From Idiomarina abyssalis (GTDB lineage Bacteria; Pseudomonadota; Gammaproteobacteria; Enterobacterales; Alteromonadaceae), in assembly GCF_900116625.1 (NCBI RefSeq), contig NZ_FPBE01000003.1, forward strand, positions 217,319 to 281,318: a stretch of DNA of 64,000 nucleotides, given 5' to 3'. The notes beneath the pieces are model-generated. The model searched no databases, was not told where the DNA came from, and was given only the letters and a program-made list of their open reading frames with translations. A program made the position numbers and the translations under genes. Positions 34,261 to 43,187 of the stretch are shown here, piece by piece (position 1 is the stretch's first letter; each line of letters starts with the position of its first letter).

Positions 34261-36924
34261 ATGCGCAGTCTCAAATTAGCGGCGCTGGTAGCCGCCTCGT
34301 GGTTCGTGATACCCACCCATGCACAGCAGCTGTCCGGCGAAAGCTCCATACTCCCTGAAGCCAGGTACAGCGACTCCGAAGTGACCGTCGAGCAAGTTCT
34401 GGGTTACCCCATGGGTACCAAAATTACCAGTCCGGCGGATATGAGCCGCTATTTTGAAGCACTGAAGCAGGCCTATCCGAAACAGGTAAAACTGCTTGAG
34501 TACGGCAAAAGCTGGGAAGGACGCACGCTTTATTATGCGGTTATTTCCAGTGAAAAGAACATGGCCGACTTTGACGGCTTCATGCAGGGAATGCAGTCCT
34601 TAGCAGACCCGCGTAAAACCGACAGCGATGACGCTGAGCAGTTAATTGACCAATTGCCCGGCAGCATCTGGCTGTCCTACGGCGTTCACGGCAATGAAAT
34701 TTCCTCGCCCGAAGCGGCTATGATGACGGCTTATCATTTACTGCATGACCAGCGTGAGCAGACTCAGCAGTGGCTGGACAACACCATGGTGTTTATTGAT
34801 CCATTGCAAAACCCCGATGGGCGGGCTCGTTTTGTGGATCGTTACTACATGAGTGTTGGGCTTGAGCACTCAGGCGATCGTCGCAGTGCAGAGCATAACG
34901 AACCCTGGCCGAACGGGCGCACTAACCATTACCTGTTTGATATGAACCGCGACTGGATTGCGTTGACGCAGCCTGAAATAAGCGGACAAATTGACGCCTT
35001 ACTAAAATATTATCCGCTGGTGTTTGTTGACCTGCACGAAATGAGCGGTGATTCCACATACTATTTCACCCCCGAGGCGCGGCCTTATAACCCACTGATA
35101 ACCGAAGCGCAGCGGGAAACGCTGAACTGGATTGGTAAGAATAATGGTCAGTGGTTTGATGAAAAAGGCTTTGATTACTTTACCCGTGAAATTTTTGATG
35201 CCTTTTACCCGGGGTATGGCGCCAGTTGGCCGCTTTATCAGGGCTCAGTTGCTATGACTTATGAAATGGCTTCGGCGCGTGGACATTTGTTTGAGCGCGA
35301 AGACGGCGACGTGCTGACCTACGCCGATGGTGTTCAACAGCATTTTATTGCGTCTATTTCGACAATACAGACGGTTTCCGAGCGTCGAGAAGCCTTGTTG
35401 CAGAAGTTCTGGGAATACCGTAAATCAGCGGTTGAAGCCGGTGAAGACGGCGATGTCCGTTCTATTATTCTGCCCGCTAAAGATGATCCGGCTGCTGCGC
35501 GCAAGCTGGCGTCCTTGCTGGTTGAGCAGGGTGCTGATGTGAACCAGGCGGAGGAAGCCTTTGATGTGTGCGGAACTGACTATGAAGTCGGCGCTTACAT
35601 CATTGATATGGCACAACCTGCACACCGCATGATACGTACCTTAATGGATAAGCAAGTGGACATGGCGGATGACTTTTTGGCGGAGCAGGAACAACGCCGA
35701 AACAACAACCTGCCGGACCAAATTTATGATGTAACCGGCTGGTCACTGCCATTAATGTTTAACGTTGACAGTCATCAGTGTGATGACCTGCCGGATGTTG
35801 CCACGGCATCGGTTGAAGAAGGGCGCATTGAACCCGGTAAGGTCATTAACCCGGACGCCAAGGTGGCCTTTTTGGTTCGTTGGGGTGACATGAATGCGGG
35901 TCGCTTCCTTACTGCCGCCTTGCGGGAAGGCCTGGAAGTTCGCCAAAGCGAATTAGCCTTTACCCATGAAAGCGCCGGCGACTTTCCAAGTGGTTCGCTC
36001 ATTTTAACCCGCGCAGACAACCAGGGTGGCTTACAGGCAAAACTGCAGGAACTGGCTAAAGCCTCGGGCGCAACCGTTGAAGGCGTCGATTCAAGCTGGA
36101 TGACCGCTGGTCCGAACTTCGGTTCACATAATGTGAGTAAGCTCGAAGCGCCAAACATTGCTATTGCCTGGGACGAACCCGTCAGTGCCTATAATGCGGG
36201 CCATACACGCTTTGTTATTGAGCGTCAGATGGGCTATCCGGTAACAGCTATTCGTACTATGCAGTTGCTTCGTTCTGATTTGGACGGTCTTGATGTTCTG
36301 ATCCTGCCGGAGGGGCGCTACGCAGACGTCTTAAATGACAAAGCGGTTGAAAAAATTAAGCAGTGGGTGTCAGACGGCGGTGTTTTATTAACCTTAGGCA
36401 GCGCCTCTGCCTGGGCCGTTGAAGCCGGCGTGTTAAACACTAAACTTGAGCGCAAAGTCCCCGAAGAAGGCGTTACTAAGCCGGAAGACGAAGCTAAAGT
36501 GGACGGTAAAGTCATTGAAAGCCGCGAGCAGTTCTTAACGGAAATAAAGCCGCACGGCGCTGACCCGGACTGGGTGCCCGGTGCGCTGCTAAATGCTGAG
36601 GTGGATACCGACCACTGGTTAAGTGCCGGTGTAAAGCCACAGGTTATCAGTATTTATAACGGCAACGATGTGTTTACACCTATTGATATCAACCAGGGTA
36701 GAAATATTGCCTGGTTTGCGGGTGCGGACGATATGCTGGCTAGCGGCTTTTTGTGGGATGACATTGCACAGCAACTGCCTTACAAACCGCTATTAATGTG
36801 GCAGCCAACGGGTAATGGTATGGTTATCAGCTTTACTCAGGAACCCACTTACCGCGCTTACATGGACGGTTTAAACACCTTGCTGATGAATGCGCTGTTC
36901 CTGGCGCCGGCAAAAGCACAATAG
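34261..36924 (+). CDS. Secreted zinc carboxypeptidase, M14 family
   Basis: A large exported peptidase of 887 residues. A signal peptide (about 1-23, ending PTHAQQ) is followed by the M14 domain (about 45-350). Zinc ligands are in HGNEISSPE and in DLHEMSGDS, and the probable catalytic glutamate is in TYEMASARGH. The C-terminal half has no recognised motif but contains a Rossmann-like stretch (DGLDVLILPEGRY) resembling a glutamine-amidotransferase-like domain found in such proteins. ATG at 34261 follows AGGA by 7 bases. It likely digests extracellular peptides. Confidence 0.88.
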   Translation: MRSLKLAALVAASWFVIPTHAQQLSGESSILPEARYSDSEVTVEQVLGYPMGTKITSPADMSRYFEALKQAYPKQVKLLEYGKSWEGRTLYYAVISSEKNMADFDGFMQGMQSLADPRKTDSDDAEQLIDQLPGSIWLSYGVHGNEISSPEAAMMTAYHLLHDQREQTQQWLDNTMVFIDPLQNPDGRARFVDRYYMSVGLEHSGDRRSAEHNEPWPNGRTNHYLFDMNRDWIALTQPEISGQIDALLKYYPLVFVDLHEMSGDSTYYFTPEARPYNPLITEAQRETLNWIGKNNGQWFDEKGFDYFTREIFDAFYPGYGASWPLYQGSVAMTYEMASARGHLFEREDGDVLTYADGVQQHFIASISTIQTVSERREALLQKFWEYRKSAVEAGEDGDVRSIILPAKDDPAAARKLASLLVEQGADVNQAEEAFDVCGTDYEVGAYIIDMAQPAHRMIRTLMDKQVDMADDFLAEQEQRRNNNLPDQIYDVTGWSLPLMFNVDSHQCDDLPDVATASVEEGRIEPGKVINPDAKVAFLVRWGDMNAGRFLTAALREGLEVRQSELAFTHESAGDFPSGSLILTRADNQGGLQAKLQELAKASGATVEGVDSSWMTAGPNFGSHNVSKLEAPNIAIAWDEPVSAYNAGHTRFVIERQMGYPVTAIRTMQLLRSDLDGLDVLILPEGRYADVLNDKAVEKIKQWVSDGGVLLTLGSASAWAVEAGVLNTKLERKVPEEGVTKPEDEAKVDGKVIESREQFLTEIKPHGADPDWVPGALLNAEVDTDHWLSAGVKPQVISIYNGNDVFTPIDINQGRNIAWFAGADDMLASGFLWDDIAQQLPYKPLLMWQPTGNGMVISFTQEPTYRAYMDGLNTLLMNALFLAPAKAQ

Positions 36925-36933
36925 GAGTCTGAC

Positions 36934-37596
36934 ATGGCAGAATTTGGCGTCATTGGTTTAGGGCGCTTTGGTGCCCGAACCTCGAAGGAACTGCTTGACC
37001 TTGGGCACCGGGTAATCGGTGTTGATTCGGACGAGAAAGCGGTAGAGGCGATGGCTGATGTGTTAACGCATTCAGCCATTGCTGATGTGACCGATGAGAA
37101 AGCGCTGCGCGAGCTGGATTTAACCAACTGTGAAGTGGTGCTTGTTGCTATTGGAGAGGATCTCCAGGCAAGCTTACTGTGTGTTCTGCACTTAAAAAGT
37201 ATTGGTGTAGAAGAAATCTGGGCCAAAGCAACGTCTAAGTCTCATCACCAAATTCTGTCTAAGCTGGGTGTCACCCGCATTATTCACCCTGAAGAAGAGA
37301 TGGGAATACGAGTTGCGCAGTCACTGAACTACCCAATGGTCAACGAATATATGTCGCTTGGCCATAATTGGTATTGTGTCGAAATTAGTGTTGGCGAGTA
37401 CCTTAAGGGTAAGACCCTGGAAGACATCATGCCCGATGACAGTGAGTATTTTCATGTTTTATTAATTAAACGGCGTGATGAGGTGACAGTGGATCCTTCT
37501 ATGTCGATGACTCTGGAAGGCAATGAAACTTTGGTGATGGCTGGCAGCTTAAAGGCTCTGAAAGCCATTGCACCTAAGTTAAAAGAGTCTTCATGA
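36934..37596 (+). CDS. ktrA: K+ uptake regulatory subunit KtrA (RCK)
   Basis: A 220-residue cytoplasmic protein with an RCK_N Rossmann domain (GLGRFG at residues 8-13, acidic strand end IGVDSD) and an RCK_C domain (about 135-220). A ring of such subunits binds ATP or NAD and gates the KtrB channel. It overlaps ktrB by 4 bases. GGAG precedes the ATG. Confidence 0.92.
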   Translation: MAEFGVIGLGRFGARTSKELLDLGHRVIGVDSDEKAVEAMADVLTHSAIADVTDEKALRELDLTNCEVVLVAIGEDLQASLLCVLHLKSIGVEEIWAKATSKSHHQILSKLGVTRIIHPEEEMGIRVAQSLNYPMVNEYMSLGHNWYCVEISVGEYLKGKTLEDIMPDDSEYFHVLLIKRRDEVTVDPSMSMTLEGNETLVMAGSLKALKAIAPKLKESS

Positions 37597-38963
37597 AGCA
37601 GTGGATCCCTTCAACAGCCTGGCTTTACCGACGCCCTGGCAGGAAAAGGCGAAAAGCTTTTAGTGCCAGTCCGCCGGTTATTCTGTCGGGAGGTTTTGCC
37701 TGCTTAATTCTATTGGGCACCTTATTGTTGAAGTTGCCTTTTGCGACCGAACAACCGATAACCTGGTTAGAAAGTCTATTCACGGCTACTTCCGCTGTGA
37801 CCGTAACCGGACTCGTTGTCGTGGACACCGGGGCGACTTACACCCCATTTGGAATGGGGATTCTGGCTTTGCTCATTCAGGCGGGTGGCTTAGGTTTCAT
37901 GACCTTTGCTGTTCTGGCCGCCATTTCAATCGGCGGACACGTCGGTATGCAACATCAGGTGCTGGCAAAAGAGGCTATGCAGCAAACCAGTCTCGCCAGT
38001 ATTGGGCGCACGGCAAAAGCGGTGGTCTCTTTGGCTTTAATCGTTGAAGCCATTGCAATAATAGGCCTGACGCTCACCTGGTGGCAGGAAAAGGGCTTTA
38101 TTGATGCCTTTGCTGAAAGCATTTTTTACGCTATTTCTGCCTTTAACAGCGCCGGGTTTGTTTTGTCTCCTAACGGTATTGTGGATTATGCCAGTAGTGT
38201 ACCCGTGAACCTTATTATCAGCATTTTGTTTGTTATTGGTGGTTTGGGCTTTTCGGTGATTACCAATATCTACGAAAAACGCCGTTGGTATAAATTTTCG
38301 GTGTATACCCGGGCCATTTTATGGGCGACCTTAATTATTAATGTATTGTCGGTAGCTATTATTTGGCTGCTGGAAATGAATAACCCGGCAACATTCGCTA
38401 ACTTAAGTTTTGGGGACCAGGCTATGGCTGCCTGGTTTCAGGCAACCACCCCTCGCTCGGCAGGTTTCAATACGGTTGATACCGGAGCAATGACGGACGC
38501 CAGTGCCGTGTATACCATGTTGTTAATGCTTATTGGTGGCGGTTCAATGAGTACTGCTGGTGGCATAAAGTTAGGGACTTTTATTGTTTTGCTGGTCGCT
38601 ACTTATGCTTTTCTTCGCCGCCGTGAACACGTCACTTTATTGAACCGTACCGTTCCTCAGGAAGTGGTGATGAAAGCACTTGCGGTCACTCTAGTTACCT
38701 TAACTTTGATGTTTCTGGGTATATTTATCCTAATGATTTTGAATCCGCTGCCGTTTATAGATATAACCTTTGAAGTTTTATCGGCTTCGGCAACTGTTGG
38801 GTTGTCCAGGGGAGTTACCGCAGAAGTAACGACGGCAAGCCAATTGGTGTTGGTGTTCCTGATGTTTGCCGGACGTGTCGGGCCATTAACATTGGCTTAT
38901 TTTCTGGCAACGCCAAGGAAACGACACATCCGCTTCCCGGAAACGGACATTCAAGTGGGATAG
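37593..38963 (+). CDS. ktrB: Na+-dependent K+ transporter subunit KtrB
   Basis: A 456-residue membrane protein of the Trk/Ktr/HKT family with four M1-P-M2 units. The four selectivity-filter turns are visible as AVTVTGLVV, FNSAGFVLS, PRSAGFNTV and ASATVGLSRG, each with the central glycine. The gate region in M2C is glycine-rich (LIGGGSMSTAGGIKLG). It pairs with KtrA encoded just upstream. In a marine bacterium it would be used for K+ accumulation during salt stress. Confidence 0.93.
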   Translation: MKQWIPSTAWLYRRPGRKRRKAFSASPPVILSGGFACLILLGTLLLKLPFATEQPITWLESLFTATSAVTVTGLVVVDTGATYTPFGMGILALLIQAGGLGFMTFAVLAAISIGGHVGMQHQVLAKEAMQQTSLASIGRTAKAVVSLALIVEAIAIIGLTLTWWQEKGFIDAFAESIFYAISAFNSAGFVLSPNGIVDYASSVPVNLIISILFVIGGLGFSVITNIYEKRRWYKFSVYTRAILWATLIINVLSVAIIWLLEMNNPATFANLSFGDQAMAAWFQATTPRSAGFNTVDTGAMTDASAVYTMLLMLIGGGSMSTAGGIKLGTFIVLLVATYAFLRRREHVTLLNRTVPQEVVMKALAVTLVTLTLMFLGIFILMILNPLPFIDITFEVLSASATVGLSRGVTAEVTTASQLVLVFLMFAGRVGPLTLAYFLATPRKRHIRFPETDIQVG

Positions 38964-39028
38964 CCCGATAAAACGACTGACCGCCTAAGAATGCTCATAA
39001 TAGAACGATAATAAGAGATGCTTTTAAG

Positions 39029-40921
39029 ATGCTGAAAAAATTGAAGTTTACACAAAAAGTGACGGCTGTTGCATCGCTAATACTGGTGTTAGTGTTGGGT
39101 GTCTTTACGCTCACTAACTTTTTGCAGATGTCGACTCAAACCCGTAGTAACTTGCAGCATCAGATGCAGGCGTTATCGGACTCTGTATCAAGCAATATCT
39201 CGCAGTGGTTCAATGACCGTATGAGCATTGTTCAGGCAACGGCTGACGCCTATGACGTTGATGATTCCACCGCCCGTTCATTAGAACGCGTGCAACAGTC
39301 AAAAGCGGCCGGGAAGTTTAAAAATGTTTACTATGGCTTAATTGACGGGACCTTCCTGCTGGATGATCCGAGCATTGATTTGCCCGATGATTACGATGCC
39401 CGCAGCCGCCCCTGGTATCAATTAGCGGTTGATGAAGGGCAACCAACCTATACCGCGCCGTATATCGACGTTACAACCAACGAATTGACCATTACCGCAG
39501 TCGTTCCTATGCGTCGGAATAACCAGCTGGTCGGTGTTGCCGGCGGCGACATGATGCTGGATGAAATCTCGAACATTGTAAACGACATCGACTTTATGGG
39601 CCTGGGTTTTGCTTTTCTGGTAAGTAGTGACCGTAATATTCTGGTTCACCCGGATGAAAACTGGATTGAAAAATCTGTGAATGACTACGCCGGGCAGCCG
39701 GTGTCATTGAGCCCGGACTTTTCTGAATACCGCATTAATGACACCGAACAGCTGGTTTCTTTTCATAAAATAAAAGGTATTCAGGGCGTCGACTGGTACC
39801 TGGGTGTCGTTATTGATCGCGACCAGGCTTACAGTAACGTGTCGACCTTTGCCTGGACCGCAGTGATCTACCTGATTATTGGTATTGTCGCGGTTGTTGT
39901 ATCACTCACCTGGCTACTGCGTTTACTGCTGAAGCCGCTGCGCAGACTCAATGAAGCTGTTACTGACATGGCTCGTGGTGAGGGTGACCTAACTCAGCGG
40001 CTGCCGGTTGAATCAGATGACGAGTTTGGTTTGGTTTCACGGCGCATGAATGAATTTATTGAAAAAATTCAGCAAGCCTTACTTGAGGTGAATGCGGCGG
40101 CCCAACAGGTGGAAAGTAACATTCGCAGTATGGTCAAAGCGAATGATGACTCTATGGATATTGGTAGCGAGCAGGCGGGTAAAGCCAGCTCTGTCGCAAC
40201 CGCAATTAATGAGCTTGGCGCCAGTGCGCACGAGATTGCGGAAAATGCTGCAAAAGCCTCTGAGCAGGCCAGTTCAGGTACTGCAAAAGCATCATCGGCA
40301 AGAGATTCGCTGCAACACAACCGACAGCAAATTCAGCACTTGTCCGAGCGCATGGATGCCTCCAGCCAGGCCATTCATACCCTGGATGAAGATACGCAGA
40401 ATATTGGAAATATTATTGAAGTGATTAAAGGCATTACCGAGCAAACCAACTTGCTGGCACTTAACGCGGCGATTGAAGCGGCAAGGGCTGGTGAAGCTGG
40501 TCGTGGTTTTGCGGTCGTTGCCGACGAAGTGCGTAACCTGGCGCAGCGGACATCGTCATCGGCTACCGAAGTCGAGTCAATGATTGAACGGGTCAGGGCT
40601 GGTACGCGCAGTGTCGTTGAAGTTATCAAAGAAAGTCAGGAAATAAGCAGTGCCTGTGTGCTAAGCGCAGAGGAATCTGCTGAACACATGTCAGAGATTA
40701 ACGGCATTATCGTCAATATCGATGATGTGAATCATTCGGTGGCTTCAGCAACGGAACAACAGACTTCAGTGATCCAAACACTGGATCGTGACATTATGGA
40801 TATTAGTAGTATGAACGATCAGAGTGTCAGCAATCTAAATAATACCAAGCAGGCATGTCGTGAACTGAATACGGCATTTGAACGCTTGGAACAATTGGTG
40901 ACACAGTTTAAACTGAATTGA
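39029..40921 (+). CDS. Methyl-accepting chemotaxis protein with dCache sensor
   Basis: A 630-residue chemoreceptor: TM1 (about 12-34), periplasmic double-Cache domain with the small-molecule motif [13 protein letters not shown] and [13 protein letters not shown]2 (about 275-298), HAMP (about 300-350), and a cytoplasmic signalling hairpin with [20 protein letters not shown] and [15 protein letters not shown]. The Cache form is of the kind that often binds amino acids or organic acids, but the ligand cannot be read from sequence. No pentapeptide tether is seen at the C-terminus. Confidence 0.92.
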   Translation: MLKKLKFTQKVTAVASLILVLVLGVFTLTNFLQMSTQTRSNLQHQMQALSDSVSSNISQWFNDRMSIVQATADAYDVDDSTARSLERVQQSKAAGKFKNVYYGLIDGTFLLDDPSIDLPDDYDARSRPWYQLAVDEGQPTYTAPYIDVTTNELTITAVVPMRRNNQLVGVAGGDMMLDEISNIVNDIDFMGLGFAFLVSSDRNILVHPDENWIEKSVNDYAGQPVSLSPDFSEYRINDTEQLVSFHKIKGIQGVDWYLGVVIDRDQAYSNVSTFAWTAVIYLIIGIVAVVVSLTWLLRLLLKPLRRLNEAVTDMARGEGDLTQRLPVESDDEFGLVSRRMNEFIEKIQQALLEVNAAAQQVESNIRSMVKANDDSMDIGSEQAGKASSVATAINELGASAHEIAENAAKASEQASSGTAKASSARDSLQHNRQQIQHLSERMDASSQAIHTLDEDTQNIGNIIEVIKGITEQTNLLALNAAIEAARAGEAGRGFAVVADEVRNLAQRTSSSATEVESMIERVRAGTRSVVEVIKESQEISSACVLSAEESAEHMSEINGIIVNIDDVNHSVASATEQQTSVIQTLDRDIMDISSMNDQSVSNLNNTKQACRELNTAFERLEQLVTQFKLN

Positions 40922-40946
40922 TTGATATCAATAACTGGAGAAACTT

Positions 40947-41384
40947 ATGAATAAAGCATGGATGATTGGCGCTTTAGCCATGTTAGGCGGCCCTGTACTT
41001 GCAACCGCACAGGCAGCAGAAACAGAACGTACGGAAGCATCGCAAGAAGCCCAGGCTTACATTATCTCTCCGCAAAACGGTGAGACCGTGGGTAAAACCT
41101 TTAAAGTTAAGTTTGGTTTAAGCGGTATGGGTGTGGCACCAGCGGGTGTTGACGTAAAACATACCGGGCATCACCACTTGCTAATAGATAAAAATGAATT
41201 GCCGGCTATGGATAAGCCAATGGGTGGCGATGTTATTCACTTTGGTGGTGGTCAGACGGAAACCACGGTGACTTTAGAGCCGGGTGAACATACGTTGCAG
41301 CTCATTCTGGGTGATAAAAACCACGTGCCGCATAACCCTGCTGTTGTTTCAGAAAAAATCACCGTTATCGTCAAAGACGATTAA
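40947..41384 (+). CDS. Exported DUF4399 protein
   Basis: A 145-residue periplasmic protein with a signal peptide ending near ATAQAAET and a DUF4399 domain (ISPQNGETVGKTFKVKFGL, HTGHHHLLID, VIHFGGGQTETTVTLEPG, LQLILGDKNHVPHNP). The fold is probably immunoglobulin-like; the function is unknown, and the histidine-rich HTGHHHL could bind metal. GGAG precedes the ATG. The last 4 bases overlap dinB on the other strand. Confidence 0.85.
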   Translation: MNKAWMIGALAMLGGPVLATAQAAETERTEASQEAQAYIISPQNGETVGKTFKVKFGLSGMGVAPAGVDVKHTGHHHLLIDKNELPAMDKPMGGDVIHFGGGQTETTVTLEPGEHTLQLILGDKNHVPHNPAVVSEKITVIVKDD

Positions 41385-42451
41385 TCCAGCTCAAGTTCGA
41401 GTTGTAATTGCTCGTTGGGGTCAGGCAGTGTTGCGCTGATCCCCAACAGCCTCACACCTTTCCCTTTACCGCGCTGCCAGGCTTCATCTAAGAGCTGATA
41501 AAACAAGCTGGGCGAAATAAACTGAGAACTGCGCGAGACCGTTGTTTGAGTAAAGTCTGAGAACTTCAGTTTAAGGGTTTGACTGCGAATGGGCTGTTCC
41601 CGCCAATGTGATATCTTCATCCGTTGCCGCAGCTTGGGTAATAAGTTGTCCTGAACATAAGCCTGTGCCGTCGACTCCAGCCGCATATCGGTTGTTAACG
41701 TTTGCTCAACGCCCACGCTTTTTCGAATACGTTCAGTCACCACCTCCCGGCGGTCACGACCATGACAACGCTCAAATAAAACATACCCGGCCTTTTCCCC
41801 AAGAATAGCCTGCAGTTGTTTTAGCTCAATTTGTTGTATGTCTTTACCCGTGGTCAAACCATGATTTGTCAGTACCTGCTGGCTTTTCGGGCCTACGCCG
41901 GGGATCTGCTTCAGATTTAAAGCCGATATGTAATCCAGTACCTCGGAAGGATGAACAACAAACTGGCCGTCGGGCTTACGCTCTTCGCTGGCTATTTTCG
42001 CAACCATTTTTTGATTGGAAATGCCGGCAGAGCCTGTTATTCCAAGCGTTTTTATCCGCTCGCGAACATGGTTCATAGCCAGGGTGGCACTGCCTTTAAA
42101 GCCTTCAAGGTGGGTTAAGTCTAAATAGAACTCATCGATAGAAGCAGGTTCAATACGTGGCGTCAGTTCCTGCAGAACATCCAGAACCTTGTTGGAGAGT
42201 TCCCGATAATAATTTCCATCAGGCCGTATAAACGTTAATTGTGGGCACAGACGTCGCGCATGGCTGCCCGGCATGGCGCTTTTTACGCCGTACTGACGAG
42301 CCAGGTAATTTGAAGTTGCCACCACGCCTCGCTCACCGCCGCCGCCAACAGCAAATGGACGCGTTTTCAGGCTGGGATCACGCAATTCTTCGGCCGAAGC
42401 AAAGAAAGCATCCAGATCCAGCAAAGCTATTTTGCGAGCAATTTCAGCCAA
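41381..42451 (-). CDS. dinB: DNA polymerase IV
   Basis: A Y-family translesion polymerase of 356 residues. Catalytic motifs are ALLDLDAFFASAEELRD near the N-terminus and SIDEFYLDLT at about residue 105, followed by the helix-hairpin-helix IPGVGPKSQQ and the little-finger domain. The start is taken as TTG at 42451 because AAGGA lies 7 bases upstream and the resulting length fits the family. An in-frame ATG at 42520 would add 23 residues but overlaps the cytochrome gene's ribosome-site region and has no site of its own. A C-terminal QLQLELELD ending may be a beta-clamp binding tail. Confidence 0.9.
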   Translation of the reverse strand: MAEIARKIALLDLDAFFASAEELRDPSLKTRPFAVGGGGERGVVATSNYLARQYGVKSAMPGSHARRLCPQLTFIRPDGNYYRELSNKVLDVLQELTPRIEPASIDEFYLDLTHLEGFKGSATLAMNHVRERIKTLGITGSAGISNQKMVAKIASEERKPDGQFVVHPSEVLDYISALNLKQIPGVGPKSQQVLTNHGLTTGKDIQQIELKQLQAILGEKAGYVLFERCHGRDRREVVTERIRKSVGVEQTLTTDMRLESTAQAYVQDNLLPKLRQRMKISHWREQPIRSQTLKLKFSDFTQTTVSRSSQFISPSLFYQLLDEAWQRGKGKGVRLLGISATLPDPNEQLQLELELD

Positions 42452-42535
42452 GTGTTTATCCTTTGCGCATTTGTGGTTATAATCGCATCCACTAACTGGG
42501 CGTGCAAGAACACCAGCCATTTGTAGGAGAAACCA

Positions 42536-42961
42536 GTGAAAGTTATGAATTCATTTTTCGTTAAGAGCGTTTTGGGCACTATTTCTATGCTGTTTGCGCT
42601 AAGCATCAGTGCGTCATCTGTACAGGATGATATGTCACGCGAAGCGATAGCAGAGCGTATTAAGCCAGCAGGTAAGCACTATGTGGCTGGTGAGAGCAGT
42701 GCTGCTGAAGAAAGCAGCGGTCCACGGTCAGGCCAGCAAGTTTACGATAAGTTTTGCACAGCCTGCCACACCAGCGGTGTTATGGGTGCGCCTAAAATGA
42801 ACAATGCATCTGACTGGGAAGCACGTTTAGACCAAGGTATGGAAACTGTATTAAAACACGCGGTTGAAGGCTACAACGCTATGCCGCCCATGGGAACGTG
42901 TAGCGACTGTTCTGAAGACGAAATTCAGGCCGCTATCGACTATATGATTGAAGATATCTAA
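42536..42961 (+). CDS. Cytochrome c5 family protein
   Basis: A 141-residue periplasmic mono-heme cytochrome. A signal peptide (about 1-27) is followed by a low-complexity Ser/Glu linker and a class I cytochrome c domain with the heme motif CTACH (about residue 73) and distal methionine in AMPPMG. A second cysteine pair, CSDC, follows the methionine, as is typical of cytochrome c5. GTG at 42536 has GGAG 6 bases before it and is preferred over ATG at 42545. It is divergent from dinB. Confidence 0.88.
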   Translation: MKVMNSFFVKSVLGTISMLFALSISASSVQDDMSREAIAERIKPAGKHYVAGESSAAEESSGPRSGQQVYDKFCTACHTSGVMGAPKMNNASDWEARLDQGMETVLKHAVEGYNAMPPMGTCSDCSEDEIQAAIDYMIEDI

Positions 42962-42986
42962 AACACATGAGTTTTAAGATGTTCTG

Positions 42987-43015
42987 AAAAGGCTGCCAGA
43001 TTGGCAGCCTTTTTT
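42987..43015 (+). terminator. Terminator after cytochrome c5 gene
   Basis: GGCTGCCA-GAT-TGGCAGCC is flanked by A and followed by six T residues. It lies 26 bases after the stop codon. Confidence 0.9.
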
Positions 43016-43187
43016 CGTGTCAATTGACGTTAACTTCTTCCCCGAAATTTCCTCGTTCCAATTATTTCTTTACAAATCTTTTTTATTTTTTGACAGAGGT
43101 CTATACTGTACGACTGTTATTAAACCTAACAAGTGTTAAAAAAGTGTATTTGCGGCAAGGAGTGTCAGTGTTTAAAGGTGAACCTGG

